DNA of 64,000 bases from Annulohypoxylon bovei var. microspora (lineage: Eukaryota > Ascomycota > Sordariomycetes > Xylariales > Hypoxylaceae): contig MU405345.1 of assembly GCA_022836615.1 (NCBI GenBank), positions 1-64,000 on the forward strand. The letters run 5' to 3'. The translations under genes were made by a program, and so were the position numbers. Position 1 is the first letter of the stretch; the number at the start of each line of letters is the position of its first letter. This document shows, piece after piece, positions 53,864-64,000 of this stretch. The notes under the pieces were generated by a model. That model made no database searches. It had not been told where the DNA came from and was given only the letters and a program-made list of their open reading frames with translations.

Positions 53864-55103
53864 CTATGAGAAATGAATTCCCTCTGCGTTGAAGGCCGCA
53901 AGGAGGCGAAGGAAGTCATTCTCGTCACACTTCCCGCTTCTCTTGTCCGCAAGTTCGGTTACGTCTTCGAGTACCTTCCGAACCTTCTCCTTTATCAACA
54001 AGGCGACTCTTGTCTTCTTCCGTTTGCTTTTCGTCTTGGGAATCGCAGCCCCAGCAGCCTTCATCTCCTGAAAGAACGAAGGCGTGTCATTATCCGCTTC
54101 GTCAACATCCATGATGCCGCCCCATTCTTCATCTCCGGCACTCGGCGGCACGTTCTCGTCCATCTCCATATCGTCATTCTCATCCTCGTCCTCGTCCGCG
54201 ACGGTATCATCAACCAGAATGTCGTTCGTGGCGCACCACAGCCGGTAATTCCGTTCTAGCATAGAGAGAACTTCCTTGTTCCCAAGCCATGAAGCCCTAA
54301 GCGTCTTGTTCCTCCGATTGAAGCACACTCTCAGCATGCCGTCCCACTCCGTGAAACTAATATTCGGGCGCTCGGGTCCGAGCTTGGGTTCGATCCGCAC
54401 CACGCTGGAATCTACCTGGGGGGGTGGTCTGAAGTTGTTCCTGCCGACTTTCAGGATGTGCGTTATGCGCGCCCAGAACTGGGCGTTGACTGATAGACGG
54501 CAGTAGAGAGGATCGTTCGGACGGGCCGTGAGGCGCAGGGCGAACTCCCGCTGGAACATGAGCACGCACGTCCTTGGGGGGTTCGGTAGAGCAAGGAGTT
54601 TGAATACTAGAGGCGACGAGATTTGGTAAGGGGTGTTCGAGATGCACACGTCGAACTGGGGGAGCGTGGTCTTGATCACGTCCCCTAGTAAGACTTCGAG
54701 TCTTTTCTGCTCCGGCTTCCCCTGCACGCGCTTCGTTGTTTCGGCCGCCATTCGGGGGTCCATTTCCACTGCCTACCCACGAATTTAATTAGTTCTGTAA
54801 TTCCCGGCGCAATTTCTTTCTGCGGCGGCGAGAACTCACAATGACTTTCTTCGCCTGCTCTAGGATTTTCACGGTCAAATTTCCGGTTCCGGGACCAACT
54901 TCGAGGACGGTATCTGTTGGCTTTAGGTTCGCCTTGTTGACTATTGTTTCTGCGATACCAGGGTTCTTCAGAATGTGCTGTCCGAAGTCCTTGCTAAATT
55001 TGAAGACATTGTTGGCTGCGGCAGCGGCGGCGGCGTGCTTGGCTGGTCGTTCGTAAGGGCTCGAATTTGCGCTTCCGCGCTTCGATGTCTTCGCCTTTCC
55101 CAT
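53864..55103 (-). CDS. DIM1: 18S rRNA adenine dimethyltransferase Dim1
   Basis: Two exons: 55103-54840 and 54772-53864. They give 390 residues. Splice ends are GTGAGT..TAG, phase 0, joining K-K-V-I to A-V-E-M-D-P. KsgA/Dim1 features: F-S-K-D-F-G-Q-H-I-L-K-N-P at the start of the domain, SAM motif V-L-E-V-G-P-G-T-G-N-L at about 62-72, acidic D-P in motif II, and the catalytic N-T-P-Y at 134-137, followed by Q-I-S-S-P-L. M-F-Q-R-E-F-A-L-R-L follows. The C-terminal helical domain carries a fungal acidic insert (D-E-D-E-N-D-D). Dim1 dimethylates two adjacent adenines near the 3' end of 18S rRNA and is needed for pre-rRNA processing. It is divergent from the PRP6-type gene across 407 nt. Confidence 0.95.
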
Positions 55104-55510
55104 ATCTACTCCTAGCCACGAAATTGGCCCGGTCAATCGAGTTTTGTTCGGTTTCGTAGAATAATGCGTTGAGAATCATTATAGAGGGGCAGAGGGGCAA
55201 TGCGATCGCAAATGGGAACTTTGTAACTTTTTTTTCTAAACTTTTGGTGTTGTGGCTAGAAGTGGCTTGTTATCGTTATCCGAATCCCTGTAATCATTAC
55301 CTACCCCTGCAAGGTATCGCGCCTAGTCCGCGCCTTGCCTTCTTTTATATAAATCTAGAGCTTTCAACTTCTTGCAAAAGTAACTTAAAAGCGACGATCT
55401 TTCAGCCTCATACTCTACCATACGGCTACCTATCCTATCGCATCACCTTGAATAGTTACTCAGAATATAACGATACCATTCCGGATTGACTTTGGTTGCG
55501 ACCGGTTACC
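55104..55510. promoter_or_regulatory. Divergent promoter region of DIM1 and the PRP6-type gene
   Basis: The 407 nt between the two start codons must hold both promoters. The first AT-rich part has a T-run near 55230, and a C/T-rich stretch precedes the plus-strand gene. No specific factor site is claimed. Confidence 0.5.
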
Positions 55511-58410
55511 ATGACTGGACGACGTGATTTCTTAAGTCAGCCGGCGCCAGAGAACTACGTCGCCGGTTTAGGACGTGGTGCCACAGGCTTTACTACGCGC
55601 TCAGATTTGGGACCGGCTAGAGAAGGACCCTCTGAAGACCAGATCAAGGAAGCTCTTGCGAAACGAGCAGCGCAACTAGGATTCGGCGATGCGGCGGCAC
55701 CAAGCAAGAAAGATGAGGAGGATGACAACGAAGATCGATACCAGGACCCGGACAATGAAGTCGGTCTCTTCGCCGGCGGAGTCTACGACAAAGATGACGA
55801 CGAGGCCGACCGGATATACCGACAGATAGATGAGAAGATGGACAAGCGGCGGAGAGCCAGAAGGTTAGTTCATCCTCTTTAAGTCCCCCTTTGCCCCTAG
55901 CTAGTTCATAGTTCATCCCGAAGTTAGTTTGAACAGATTACCGACGATTGTTTCACACGAATAGGGAAGCCCGCGAAAAAGCAGAACAAGAAGAATACGA
56001 ACGCAAGAACCCCAAGATCCAACAGCAGTTCGCCGACCTGAAGAGAGGACTAGAAGGCGTCTCCGAAGAAGAATGGGCGGCGCTGCCCGAAGTCGGAGAT
56101 CTCACGGGAAAGAATAGACGAAACAAACAAGCTAGACAAGAGCGCTTCTACGCCGTCCCGGATAGCGTATTGGCCGCTGCTGGAAGCGCTGGCGAGCTTG
56201 GGAGCACCGTGATGGACGACGGCGGAGCATCGACAACGGGTGGCTCGGGTGGTTCGAATGCACAAGATGGGACGATGACGAACTTCGCCAAAATCGGACA
56301 AGCCAGAGACAAGGTTCTTCAAGTCAGACTCGATCAAGCTTCGCAAAACGGAAGCGCTACATCAGGAAGTGCTACAAGCGTCGACCCTAAAGGCTACCTA
56401 ACCAGTCTTGCGAAATCCCAACTCCCAGACAGCGCGGCTCAAGTAGGTGATATCAACAGAGTTAGAGAACTGCTCGAATCTGTCACCAAAACCAACCCGG
56501 TCAATGGGCCTGGTTGGGTAGCTGCAGCTCGTGTCGAGGAACTTGCCGGTAAGATCGTAACGGCTCGAAATCTCATAGCGCGAGGCTGCGAACATTGTCC
56601 TAAGAACGAAGATGTCTGGCTCGAAAATATCCGACTTAACGAGGGACGTAACGCTAAGGTCATCGCTGCGCAAGCGATTCAAAAGAACAATCGCTCTGTG
56701 CGGCTGTGGATTGAAGCTATGAAGTTAGAAGACGACTCCAGATCCAAGAAGCGAGTTATACGACATGCTTTAGATCATATCCCGGGATCAGAAGCGCTAT
56801 GGAAAGAAGCAGTTAATCTAGAGGAAGAGCCAGATGATGCCAGGCTACTCTTAGCTAAGGCCACAGAACTTATTCCGTTGTCGGTGGACCTATGGTTAGC
56901 TTTGGCCAGACTCGAGACACCGGAGAATGCGCAGAAAGTGCTAAACAAGGCACGTAAACACTGTCCTACCTCCTACGAGATTTGGATAGCAGCTGCGCGA
57001 TTACAGGAGCAGCTCGGCCAAGGAGAAAAGGTCAATGTTATGAAGCGTGCCGCTCAGGTTCTTGTCAAAGAATCTGCGATGCCAAAGCGGGAGCAATGGA
57101 TATCAGAGGCAGAAAAGTGCGAACAAGAAGGCGCTATAATCACTTGCGGTGCTATCATCCGGGAAACCCTTGGCTATGGCCTTGATGAGGACGACGACCG
57201 CAAAGATACTTGGCTAGACGACGCTCGCGATTGTACCAATCGCGGTATGTACGAAACAGCTCGGGCGATATACGCATATGCCCTTCGAGTATTCCCTACG
57301 AGTAAGACGACATGGCTGGCAGCTGCAGATCTTGAGCGGACTCATGGTTCAAAGGAAGACCTATGGCAAGTTCTAGAAAAGGCCGTCAACGCCGTACCTC
57401 GTAGCGAAGTCCTGTGGATGATGCTCGCAAAGGAGAAGTGGCAAGCTGGAGAGATCGACAACGCACGGCGTGTTTTGGCGAGAGCGTTCAAGCAGAATCC
57501 GAACAACGAAGATATTTGGCTAGCAGCCGTGAAGCTCGAGGCCGAGAATGGTCAGATCGACCAGGCACGAGGTCTTCTAAAGACAGCTCGCCAAGAGGCC
57601 CCGACTGATCGTGTCTGGATGAAGAGCGCCGTGTTTGAGCGACAGCTGGATGATCTTGATGCATCACTAGACCTTGTCCAGCAAGCTCTCAACCTCTTCC
57701 CCACCTCCGCTAAGCTTTGGATGATGAAAGGCCAGATTTACGAAGACCTGAACAAGCCGCTACAGGCCCGCGAGGCCTATAGCACAGGGGTCAAGGCGGT
57801 GCCAAAATCCGTACCCCTCTGGCTCCTCTATAGCCGCCTGGAGGAGAAGCTCGGGCAGCTCCCCAAAGCCCGGTCCGTCCTCGACCGCGCGCGCCTCGCC
57901 GTGCCCAAGTCAGCCGAGCTGTGGTGCGAGTCCATCCGGGTGGAGCGGCGGGCGCAGAACACGAAGCAGGCCGAGTCGCTCATGGAGCGGGCGCTCCGCG
58001 ACGTGCCGAAGCCGGAGCAGGGCGTGCTCTGGAGCGAGAAGATCTGGCACCTGACGACGCGGCCGCAGCGCAAGCCCCGCGCGCTCGAGGCCATCAAGGA
58101 GGTCGACAACGACCCGTCGCTCCTGACGGCGGTGGCGCGCATCTTCTGGGGCGAGCGCAGGCTCGAGAAGGCCCAGAACTGGTTCGAGAAGGCGTTGGTC
58201 AGAGATCCGGACCTCGGCGACAGCTGGGCCTGGTACTACAAGTTTCTGCTCGAGCACGGGACCGAGGAGAAGAGGGAGGAGGTTATTAGTAAGTGTGTCG
58301 GCGTAGAGCCCCGGCATGGCGAGACTTGGCAGGCGATTGCGAAGGATCCGAGGAATGCGCGGAGGGGTGTCGAGGAGGTGCTGAAGCTTGTGGCCGCGGA
58401 GTTGCATTAG
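55511..58410 (+). CDS. PRP6: Pre-mRNA splicing factor Prp6/Prp1 (U4/U6.U5 tri-snRNP HAT-repeat protein)
   Basis: Two exons: 55511-55863 and 55965-58410. They give 932 residues. The intron has GTTAGT and AATAG ends, and the join reads R-A-R-R-E-A-R-E-K. The PRP1 N-terminal domain opens with R-R-D-F-L-S-Q-P-A-P-E-N-Y-V-A-G-L-G-R-G-A-T-G-F. It includes the acidic D-P-D-N-E-V-G-L-F-A-G-G-V-Y segment and the R-R-N-K-Q-A-R piece. From about residue 270 to the end run HAT/TPR-like repeats with recurring W-L/I-x-A-A-x-L-E and P-x-S-x-x-L-W motifs. Length matches fission yeast Prp1 (906). The protein bridges U5 and U4/U6 in the tri-snRNP. Codons become sharply GC-richer from about 57800 to the end. 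Confidence 0.95.
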
Positions 58411-58842
58411 CTATATTAAGAGAAGGGGACTCTGATGAGGAGATGCCCTCAAGTGCGTAAGGGAATTATGTTAACGAAGTTAATTGATGATATTCTTACT
58501 ACTCTGTTAGCCCCACCTGTTCATTGCTTTGACATCGTGTTGAGCTACCTCTTTATAAAGATATAACACTCGGAAAGGTGAAGATGTCATGTCTCTACTT
58601 ATGTTGGTCCTAAATTATCGGCATTGACACAGAGGCAAGAGTTGATATAGGTAAAAATAGAAAATAATATGGATATCTATGCTTTAATAAGTACCTCCCT
58701 ATTTACCAAACGTCCCAACCATGCGATTTCATTTTATGTTCGTATCATCATTACCACACCTCAGCTCGTCTCGTATCTCAAAGGTCCGGGCCAAGCTTTA
58801 AGGTCTATCTAGTCCCTTCATCTCATGCACCAAACCAAGCCA
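58411..58842. other. Convergent spacer
   Basis: 432 nt, AT-rich, between converging genes. No gene. Confidence 0.55.
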
Positions 58843-60685
58843 TCACCCAAAATAAAGGGATATAGGCAAGTGATGGTAGAGCTGATAATCGAACTCCTGG
58901 CTCCACTCCAGCACGAACATCTTCGTCAGCGCCACCACGCCCTGGGCGTCGAGCTCCTCTATACCCCCCACGTCGTCGCGCCTCCAGAAGAAGACCTCGT
59001 CGAGGCGCGCGAGGTCCCAGTCGCCGCCGACGTAGACGGCGGCCACGTCGGCGACGACGCGCACCGCGTCGCCGGAGTTGCCGCGGCCGGCCAGCACCGC
59101 GCTCGACCCCATGTCCGCCATGTTGCTGCGCACGAACGCCGCGTCCCAGCCGCGCGCGCGGAACACGTCCGGGCGCCCCTCGACCGTCGCTTTCACGATC
59201 GACGCTAGCTGCGCCCGGTGCCGGTCCATGACCGGCTTCCCGAACGCGAGGAGCACGTCCCGCAGCCCCCGGTGCATGCTCCACGATAGCGAACTCCACG
59301 GCAGGCAGTCCAGCGCGTGCCGCAGCACGTCCCGCTCGCGCGCCGGCACCAGCATGCGCACCGTCAGCCGCCCGTCCTCCTTGCCCGGCAGGTCCAGCGC
59401 CACGTCCCCGTCGCCGTCCTCACCCCCAGTCCCCGTAAACCCCCTCTCGGGGCGGCTGAAGGCGGGCGCGGGCTCGGGCAGCGCCCTGGCGGACAGGTAG
59501 TCGACCTCGAAGGCGCGGCCGCCCATCATGTTGTAGAGGTGGCGGCCGGAGTGGGCGCCCTGGAAGCCGTTGGCGAGGTGCTCGAGGCGGTAGTCGCCGG
59601 CGGGCTTGCGGCCGCAGAAGCCGACGGCGAAGGAGGAGGAGGGCGAGGACACGACGCCGGAGACGACCTGGCCGCACCGGCCGACGCGCTGCGCGAAGGC
59701 GCGCGGGAGCACCTCCGTGCTCCCGATGCTGTCGTGCGCCGCGAACTTGACGATGGCTTCTTGGCCGATGGGCCAGGTTATGTCTGTGACGGGGTTAGGT
59801 TGGGTAGTTACGAAGGTGAGGTCTGGGGTGTGGGTTTGGAAAGGGGTGGGATTTGAAGAGCTTAACCAGCCTGTCTTTAAGAAAGGGGACTTTGGTCTAG
59901 GTAAGAAGCTCTACAGAGGTATCTAGTTGTAGGAAAAGGAGGTAAGCACTCACACCACTGTCCACAATACGACGCATACCCCGCCCGGAACCCCGTAGCA
60001 TCGCTGTACTGGAACACGGGGCGGCCATTCGTCACAACCAGCATCGTAATCAGCGTCGTCCGCGAGATCACGATACACGCATACTCCTGGTGCCTCTTCA
60101 GCGACCTGCGCTCCAGCTGCGACCAACTCGCGCTGCGGCCCACATCCAGCACCTCGCCGACCGCACTACCACCACTCCCCGTGCTGCCCGCGCTCTTCGG
60201 GGGCGTCACCTCCACCACCCCCACCCCTCCCTTCTCAGCCTCTCCGCCATCAAGAGCGCCGGGCATCAGCACAGGCGCCTCGTGGTTGAACATGGCGAGG
60301 ACGATAGACCACCCCGCCTTGCCGGCCCTGCCGACGGGGATGCGCGTGATGTGGACGGCGTCGACGCCGCAGAAGCCGTCGGCCATGCGGGCGGCGATCA
60401 CGGGGCCCAGCGGCGGCGGCTTCGCGATCCGCCACCACGGGAACCGCTGCTGCCGCTGGAACCATATCCCCAGGTACTCCGCCGTGCGGTTGGCGTGGTA
60501 CGGGTCCAGCTGGTCGTTTATGGCGCTCGCCTTGGGGCTTTGTGTTAGCGCTGTTGTGCCAGGGCGGTGATGATGAGGTAATATGCGTGATATGGTCAGT
60601 GTCTTACTTGCGATATTAAGCCGCCGAGACCGACGGCCGTAGCGCCGAAGGACAGCCACGCTGCGGCTAGGTTCGCCTGATCCAT
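58843..60685 (-). CDS. Conserved fungal protein of unknown function
   Basis: Three exons: 60685-60608, 60530-59954 and 59783-58843. They give 531 residues. Splice ends are GTAAGA..AAG (preceded by CTAAC) and GTGAGT..CAG. The joins read L-I-S-Q-A-S-A-I-N and G-Q-W-Y-I-T-W-P. Exon 1 codes for a hydrophobic N-terminal segment (L-A-A-A-W-L-S-F-G-A-T-A-V-G-L-G). Then come H-A-N-R-T-A-E-Y-L-G-I-W-F-Q-R-Q and F-P-W-W-R-I-A-K-P-P-P-L-G-P-V-I-A-A-R, a pattern I associate with uncharacterised proteins found widely in ascomycetes. A Gly-rich linker separates this from a long C-terminal region with I-T-W-P-I-G-Q-E-A and F-C-G-R-K-P-A-G-D-Y. No catalytic motif is recognised. The gene is GC-rich throughout. 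Confidence 0.78.
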
Positions 60686-62465
60686 TCCGAAGGGCTGGGG
60701 GGATAGATGTGTCAGCGGACTATGTGTGTACGTAAGGTACGTAAGGTACGTATAATATCATATATTATATAATAGTACAGTGATCAGACGGTCACATATG
60801 ATATGAAAAAAAGGAAGTGCGTTTCACAAGAAGATGAGATGTATGTATATATGACTAGCGAAGAAATTAAACTGACCACTCTCAGCCGCTCTAATAACTT
60901 CCGAAGCAGTCTTAATATAGGGACTTTGTATAATATAGAGGGGGCTATGTTATTATTCATGGTTTTCGTTTTATTACACTCCTAAGCCTCTGCGGGGGAG
61001 ATGACCTTTCAGCTCGACAGCCGCGCGTTGACTGGACGCGAGAGTGTGCCTATTCCACTGGAGGTTCTCGTCTGTGACCTATCGAGGCTAACCGCATGCA
61101 CGCTCGTGGCAAAGCGCGGCCCGTAAATGCGGGCGGCTAGGATATCTTCATGCGATGGCATGCCCTGCTATGTACGCGAGCTATGGTTCTTGTTCAAAGC
61201 TGAGAGGAAATCGTCTGGAGGATCGACAATCTCGTGTTTCGTTTAATACACTATTCGTCTCATCACAGATGGCAGCTTTTGCGCCACATGGCCCTGGGGG
61301 TCGTCAATTCTGGTTATCGAGATATGTCGTGAAACATATCACGGACCAAAAAGCTAGGAGGAGGTGGGTGAGCTGTTACGGATGGGGAATAGCTGGGTGG
61401 ATGCTCCGCCTATAGGGCTTATGATTCCAGGACGATGTAACCCTATGTTTAGGACTTTGTAGAGGTATAATACATACGTAAATTCAGCCCCCAATTTCCT
61501 CTCACGCGATACAATCCGAGTCCAGCCGCCCTCTACTATCGGCCGAAAAGGATAACTGCTTGAGTTTTGATGCAGAAAATCGACGGAAGGTATCTCGTCT
61601 CCATCGCAAGGGGCGGTAGTGTGAATTAAAGAAGTGTAGAACGGCCAGTAAACGGAATATAGTATTCACATTCGTAAGACAACTAATGTCATATCAATGA
61701 AGACTTACTTACTTCCAAGGGTGTCTTTTCGATATCTCCCTGTTTTTTAATCCCAGTGGGGGAGTTGATGTATAATCAACATCGAGTTTGCAATGTCCCC
61801 TCCCGGATTACTTCAAGATCACCAAATCCCTCAACAAGAACACGGGCAAGTTTAATGCCACTGTCTGCCAGTATTAGCAGGCCTTTCATTATATTAGAAG
61901 GTTTCTTCTACAGTATCTTTCATAACCCGTAACAATTACAGATGCGGACCCCGTTCCTGTCTGGGTATCTGGTCGAGAACAATACTAGTAGTGGTACTGT
62001 TGCCGCCCTCTGTCTAATGCCATATTCGTAAAATTAGAAAAAACCAAAGTCCCCTCCGTCCCATTCTTGTGTCGAAAGGATGAAAAGGGGGGGAAACAAT
62101 AAACCTCTCAATCGGAGGTCTTAATTTCTGGGGTATTTCTTTTGTACGTCCATCCTATGCAATGTGTATTTTACTCGGTACCTCTTGGTACCGTGTGCCC
62201 TTATGCTGTTGAAGTTGAAATCTTCAGAACCATTCTTTTCGGACTTCGAGAATATCAAATAACACCTGGAAAAAAAGGGCAAACAAGTTCATGTAATCCC
62301 ATAACTGGGATCTGAGGCTTCAGCCTTGAAATTTGCCCTTGCTCGAAAATCCAACGCCTAGCTCCTGCTTTATGCCATGCCATACCCGCTCCATATACAG
62401 AATCATGTAAAAGGTACAAATAAAAGGTTTTGGTTTGTGGGCTGGTGTGGCCCATGTCGTGGATA
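60686..62465. other. 1.8-kb spacer
   Basis: No gene is supported. The left end is the promoter of the 531-residue gene and carries a tandem GGTACGTAA repeat followed by an AT palindrome-like stretch (60725-60775). The right end is the Vac7 3' flank. Confidence 0.5.
60727..60752. repeat. Tandem GTACGTAAG repeat, about 2.7 copies
   Basis: GTACGTAAG units in a row, 40-70 nt upstream of the start codon of the 531-residue minus-strand gene. Confidence 0.8.
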
Positions 62466-63947
62466 CTACTGTATCGCAATTTCGGTCTCGTTCGGTCGGA
62501 GGGATGGGTTGTTCGCAGAATTCGGCTTCACAACTGTCTTGCCTGAAATCGCCACATTTCTAATCCTCTGACTAAGAGGTAGTGAGTATTTCAGAACCCC
62601 TTTGACAATTAAAGTGAATTCGTCTGAAATAATGCGTTCCCATCGCTCGCTACCACTATCGGTGCCATTTCCGGGTCGGCTTAGACGTAGCGATCCTGTA
62701 GAGGTGGATATGCTTCCTTGGAATAATGACCCTTCGTAAGTCAAGGGACTGTCGAATACGACGACGTTTCCGAGGCGCATATTCGGCGAACTATCTTCGG
62801 GAGGCGGATCGCTATTGTCGCGGTCACCCGGCAGTCTGACGACCGGCGGGTCGTTCTTAGGGTCATCTAGAGTGCCAAATTCATCTCCGCTAGGATGCCG
62901 CCACCATTCTGAATCGGTACCAGCGTGCGGAGATTTGGCGAATATCTCCAAGTCGGCGGTATCTATCATGACGACGACAACATTAGGATTGTGCGCTTTC
63001 ACGGTAATGTCCATCATCAGTTCCTGCTCGCTGGCCAGGACGTTGCCAATCTTGACAAGTTCGATATCAGTGAGCGGTTGAGAAGTTGCGAACATAAATC
63101 CGAGCGCTCCCGTGAGAACAACCAGTAACATTACAGTAAGAACCAAGCAACTAGCAAAGCGGTTAAGGAACGAAGGTTGTTGCTGATACGTTTGTGACTC
63201 GAGGTTTCTCGAGTGAGGGTTCCGTCGGCTTCGGGTAGATCTGATAGATCGAGTCGCACCAGTCAGAAGAGGCGTTCTCTCATCATCCGCACCCGTCGTC
63301 GTATCGTCCATGTCGTAAGTACCCGGTAGCGTCATCTGTCGTTTATTAGATGCCCATCCTCGACTTGTATTGAATCTCGGACTTGGTGGGTTAGATGATT
63401 GTCTCGAATTATTATTCGAGAATTTCGACTTGGCCGCATTAGGAAAGGGAGATTCATTGTCAAATAGTGAGAGGTGGTTGTTGCCATTGTTCCGACCCCA
63501 GCGGCCGGGGTGGTGGTGGCGGCCGGTCCCTCTCGCAGATCCAACATTACTTCGGCCTGTACCTCGGCCATCGTCGTCTCCGAGAGGAGCATCCGTTCCG
63601 CTGTTTGTGTAAGTATTCACAAATTTCATGTTCTTCTTCACAGGGATAGCAGGGGGGCCGGTTTCCAGCATGCCTCCTAGCGATCGCATGCCATTCCGAT
63701 CGACCTGACTGGCCATGGAAGTTGCACTTGGTGTGCGCGAGTGATGATAGCGACGGGGGCGTTCGCCTATGTCTGGCGGGTTAGAATCGTACACGAACGT
63801 CTCGTCCGAATCTGAAGAGTTAGCCTCTTCGACCGCGCTGGCAACTTTAGCCTCGAAGATATCTGCTTTTGAAGAAGCTGGATGTGATCCACAAATTAGT
63901 ATATTGCTCAACTGACTGGTTACGCTCGAAAGCCAACCATCGTTCAT
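62466..63947 (-). CDS. VAC7: Vac7-like vacuolar segregation protein, 5' end incomplete or unresolved
   Basis: The minus-strand frame codes for 493 residues from the ATG at 63947. The part from K-A-D-I-F-E-A-K-V-A-S-A-V-E-E-A onward, then S-D-S-D-E-T-F-V-Y-D-S-N-P-P-D and R-T-P-S-A-T-S, matches the Vac7 family. D-E-R-T-P-L-L-T-G follows. One transmembrane helix (about 280-300, L-V-L-T-V-M-L-L-V-V-L-T-G-A-L-G-F-M-F) precedes a C-terminal lumenal domain. Vac7 activates Fab1 and raises PI(3,5)P2 at the vacuole. The first ~23 residues do not look like Vac7. A TACTAAT branch-like motif and CATCCAG acceptor end at 63878, so the true upstream exon may be joined there. The frame also stays open from the ATG to the window edge. 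Homologues have a longer N-terminus. Confidence 0.85.
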   Translation of the reverse strand: MNDGWLSSVTSQLSNILICGSHPASSKADIFEAKVASAVEEANSSDSDETFVYDSNPPDIGERPRRYHHSRTPSATSMASQVDRNGMRSLGGMLETGPPAIPVKKNMKFVNTYTNSGTDAPLGDDDGRGTGRSNVGSARGTGRHHHPGRWGRNNGNNHLSLFDNESPFPNAAKSKFSNNNSRQSSNPPSPRFNTSRGWASNKRQMTLPGTYDMDDTTTGADDERTPLLTGATRSIRSTRSRRNPHSRNLESQTYQQQPSFLNRFASCLVLTVMLLVVLTGALGFMFATSQPLTDIELVKIGNVLASEQELMMDITVKAHNPNVVVVMIDTADLEIFAKSPHAGTDSEWWRHPSGDEFGTLDDPKNDPPVVRLPGDRDNSDPPPEDSSPNMRLGNVVVFDSPLTYEGSLFQGSISTSTGSLRLSRPGNGTDSGSERWERIISDEFTLIVKGVLKYSLPLSQRIRNVAISGKTVVKPNSANNPSLRPNETEIAIQ

Positions 63948-63966
63948 TGTTGGGTGGTGATATGTA

Positions 63967-63990
63967 TGATACTTTTCGTGATACTTTTCG
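63967..63990. repeat. Tandem duplication of a 12-mer
   Basis: Two perfect copies of TGATACTTTTCG. Twelve bases keep a frame, and on the minus strand the frame leading into the Vac7 ATG reads H-E-K-Y twice. Confidence 0.85.
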
Positions 63991-64000
63991 TGACTATAGC

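Noticed and set aside
59078..60570. Several 100-180-codon plus-strand frames opposite the 531-residue gene
   Set aside because: Shadows of GC-rich coding DNA. The minus-strand three-exon model has clean splice sites and conserved motifs.

Overview
This window looks like a piece of nuclear chromosome from a filamentous ascomycete (Pezizomycotina, most likely Sordariomycetes). The basis is short introns of about 45-220 nt with GT..AG ends and CTAAC/CTGAT branch-like motifs, a HET-domain gene, a tannase/feruloyl-esterase-family gene, a hemerythrin-like gene, and orthologues of conserved yeast genes in fungal form. Assignment below class level cannot be made from the sequence alone. I call 20 protein-coding genes. 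I saw no rRNA, no convincing tRNA and no CRISPR array.

Layout. 0-11 kb: Prp2/DHX16-type spliceosomal helicase (+), a small ABM-domain protein (-), a tannase-family esterase with a problematic 5' end (-), and the F-BAR/C1/SH3 actin regulator Bzz1 (-). 11-17.5 kb: a gene-poor AT-rich stretch holding one HET-domain gene (+). 17.5-26.7 kb: a TRP-like/flavin-carrier membrane protein (+), the vacuolar fusion factor CCZ1 (+), and a four-exon gene of unknown function (+). 27-35 kb: an RlpA-like secreted protein (-), an EFM6-type protein lysine methyltransferase (-), and a 362-bp non-coding terminal-inverted-repeat element flanked by TA. 34.7-47.6 kb: Axl2-like cadherin-fold membrane protein, a PTC2/3-type PP2C phosphatase, a PPR-like mitochondrial protein and the Dug1-type Cys-Gly dipeptidase, all on +. 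48-64 kb: hemerythrin-like protein (-), dysferlin-domain Mug65/Spo73-like protein (-), a small calcofluor-hypersensitivity-type protein (+), a divergent DIM1/PRP6 pair, a conserved fungal protein of unknown role (-), and Vac7 (-), which runs to the window edge.

Functional themes. Three genes act in RNA processing (Prp2 helicase, Prp6/Prp1, the 18S rRNA dimethylase DIM1). CCZ1 and VAC7 act at the vacuole, and Bzz1 and Axl2 in polarity and actin organisation. Dug1 degrades glutathione-derived Cys-Gly. There is no secondary-metabolite cluster; genes are mostly independent housekeeping loci on both strands.

Most notable observations: the TA-flanked inverted-repeat element (MITE-like); a Dug1 with an acid-free N-terminal extension and two start codons whose contexts suggest leaky scanning; a HET domain interrupted by about 100 mostly hydrophobic residues; a tannase frame cut off from any ATG by a stop; a perfect 33-nt GT..AG segment spanning the stop codon of the TRP-like gene; and recurrent TAGGTA/TACCTA palindromes in spacers. 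I did not find strong evidence for an entirely new biological system.
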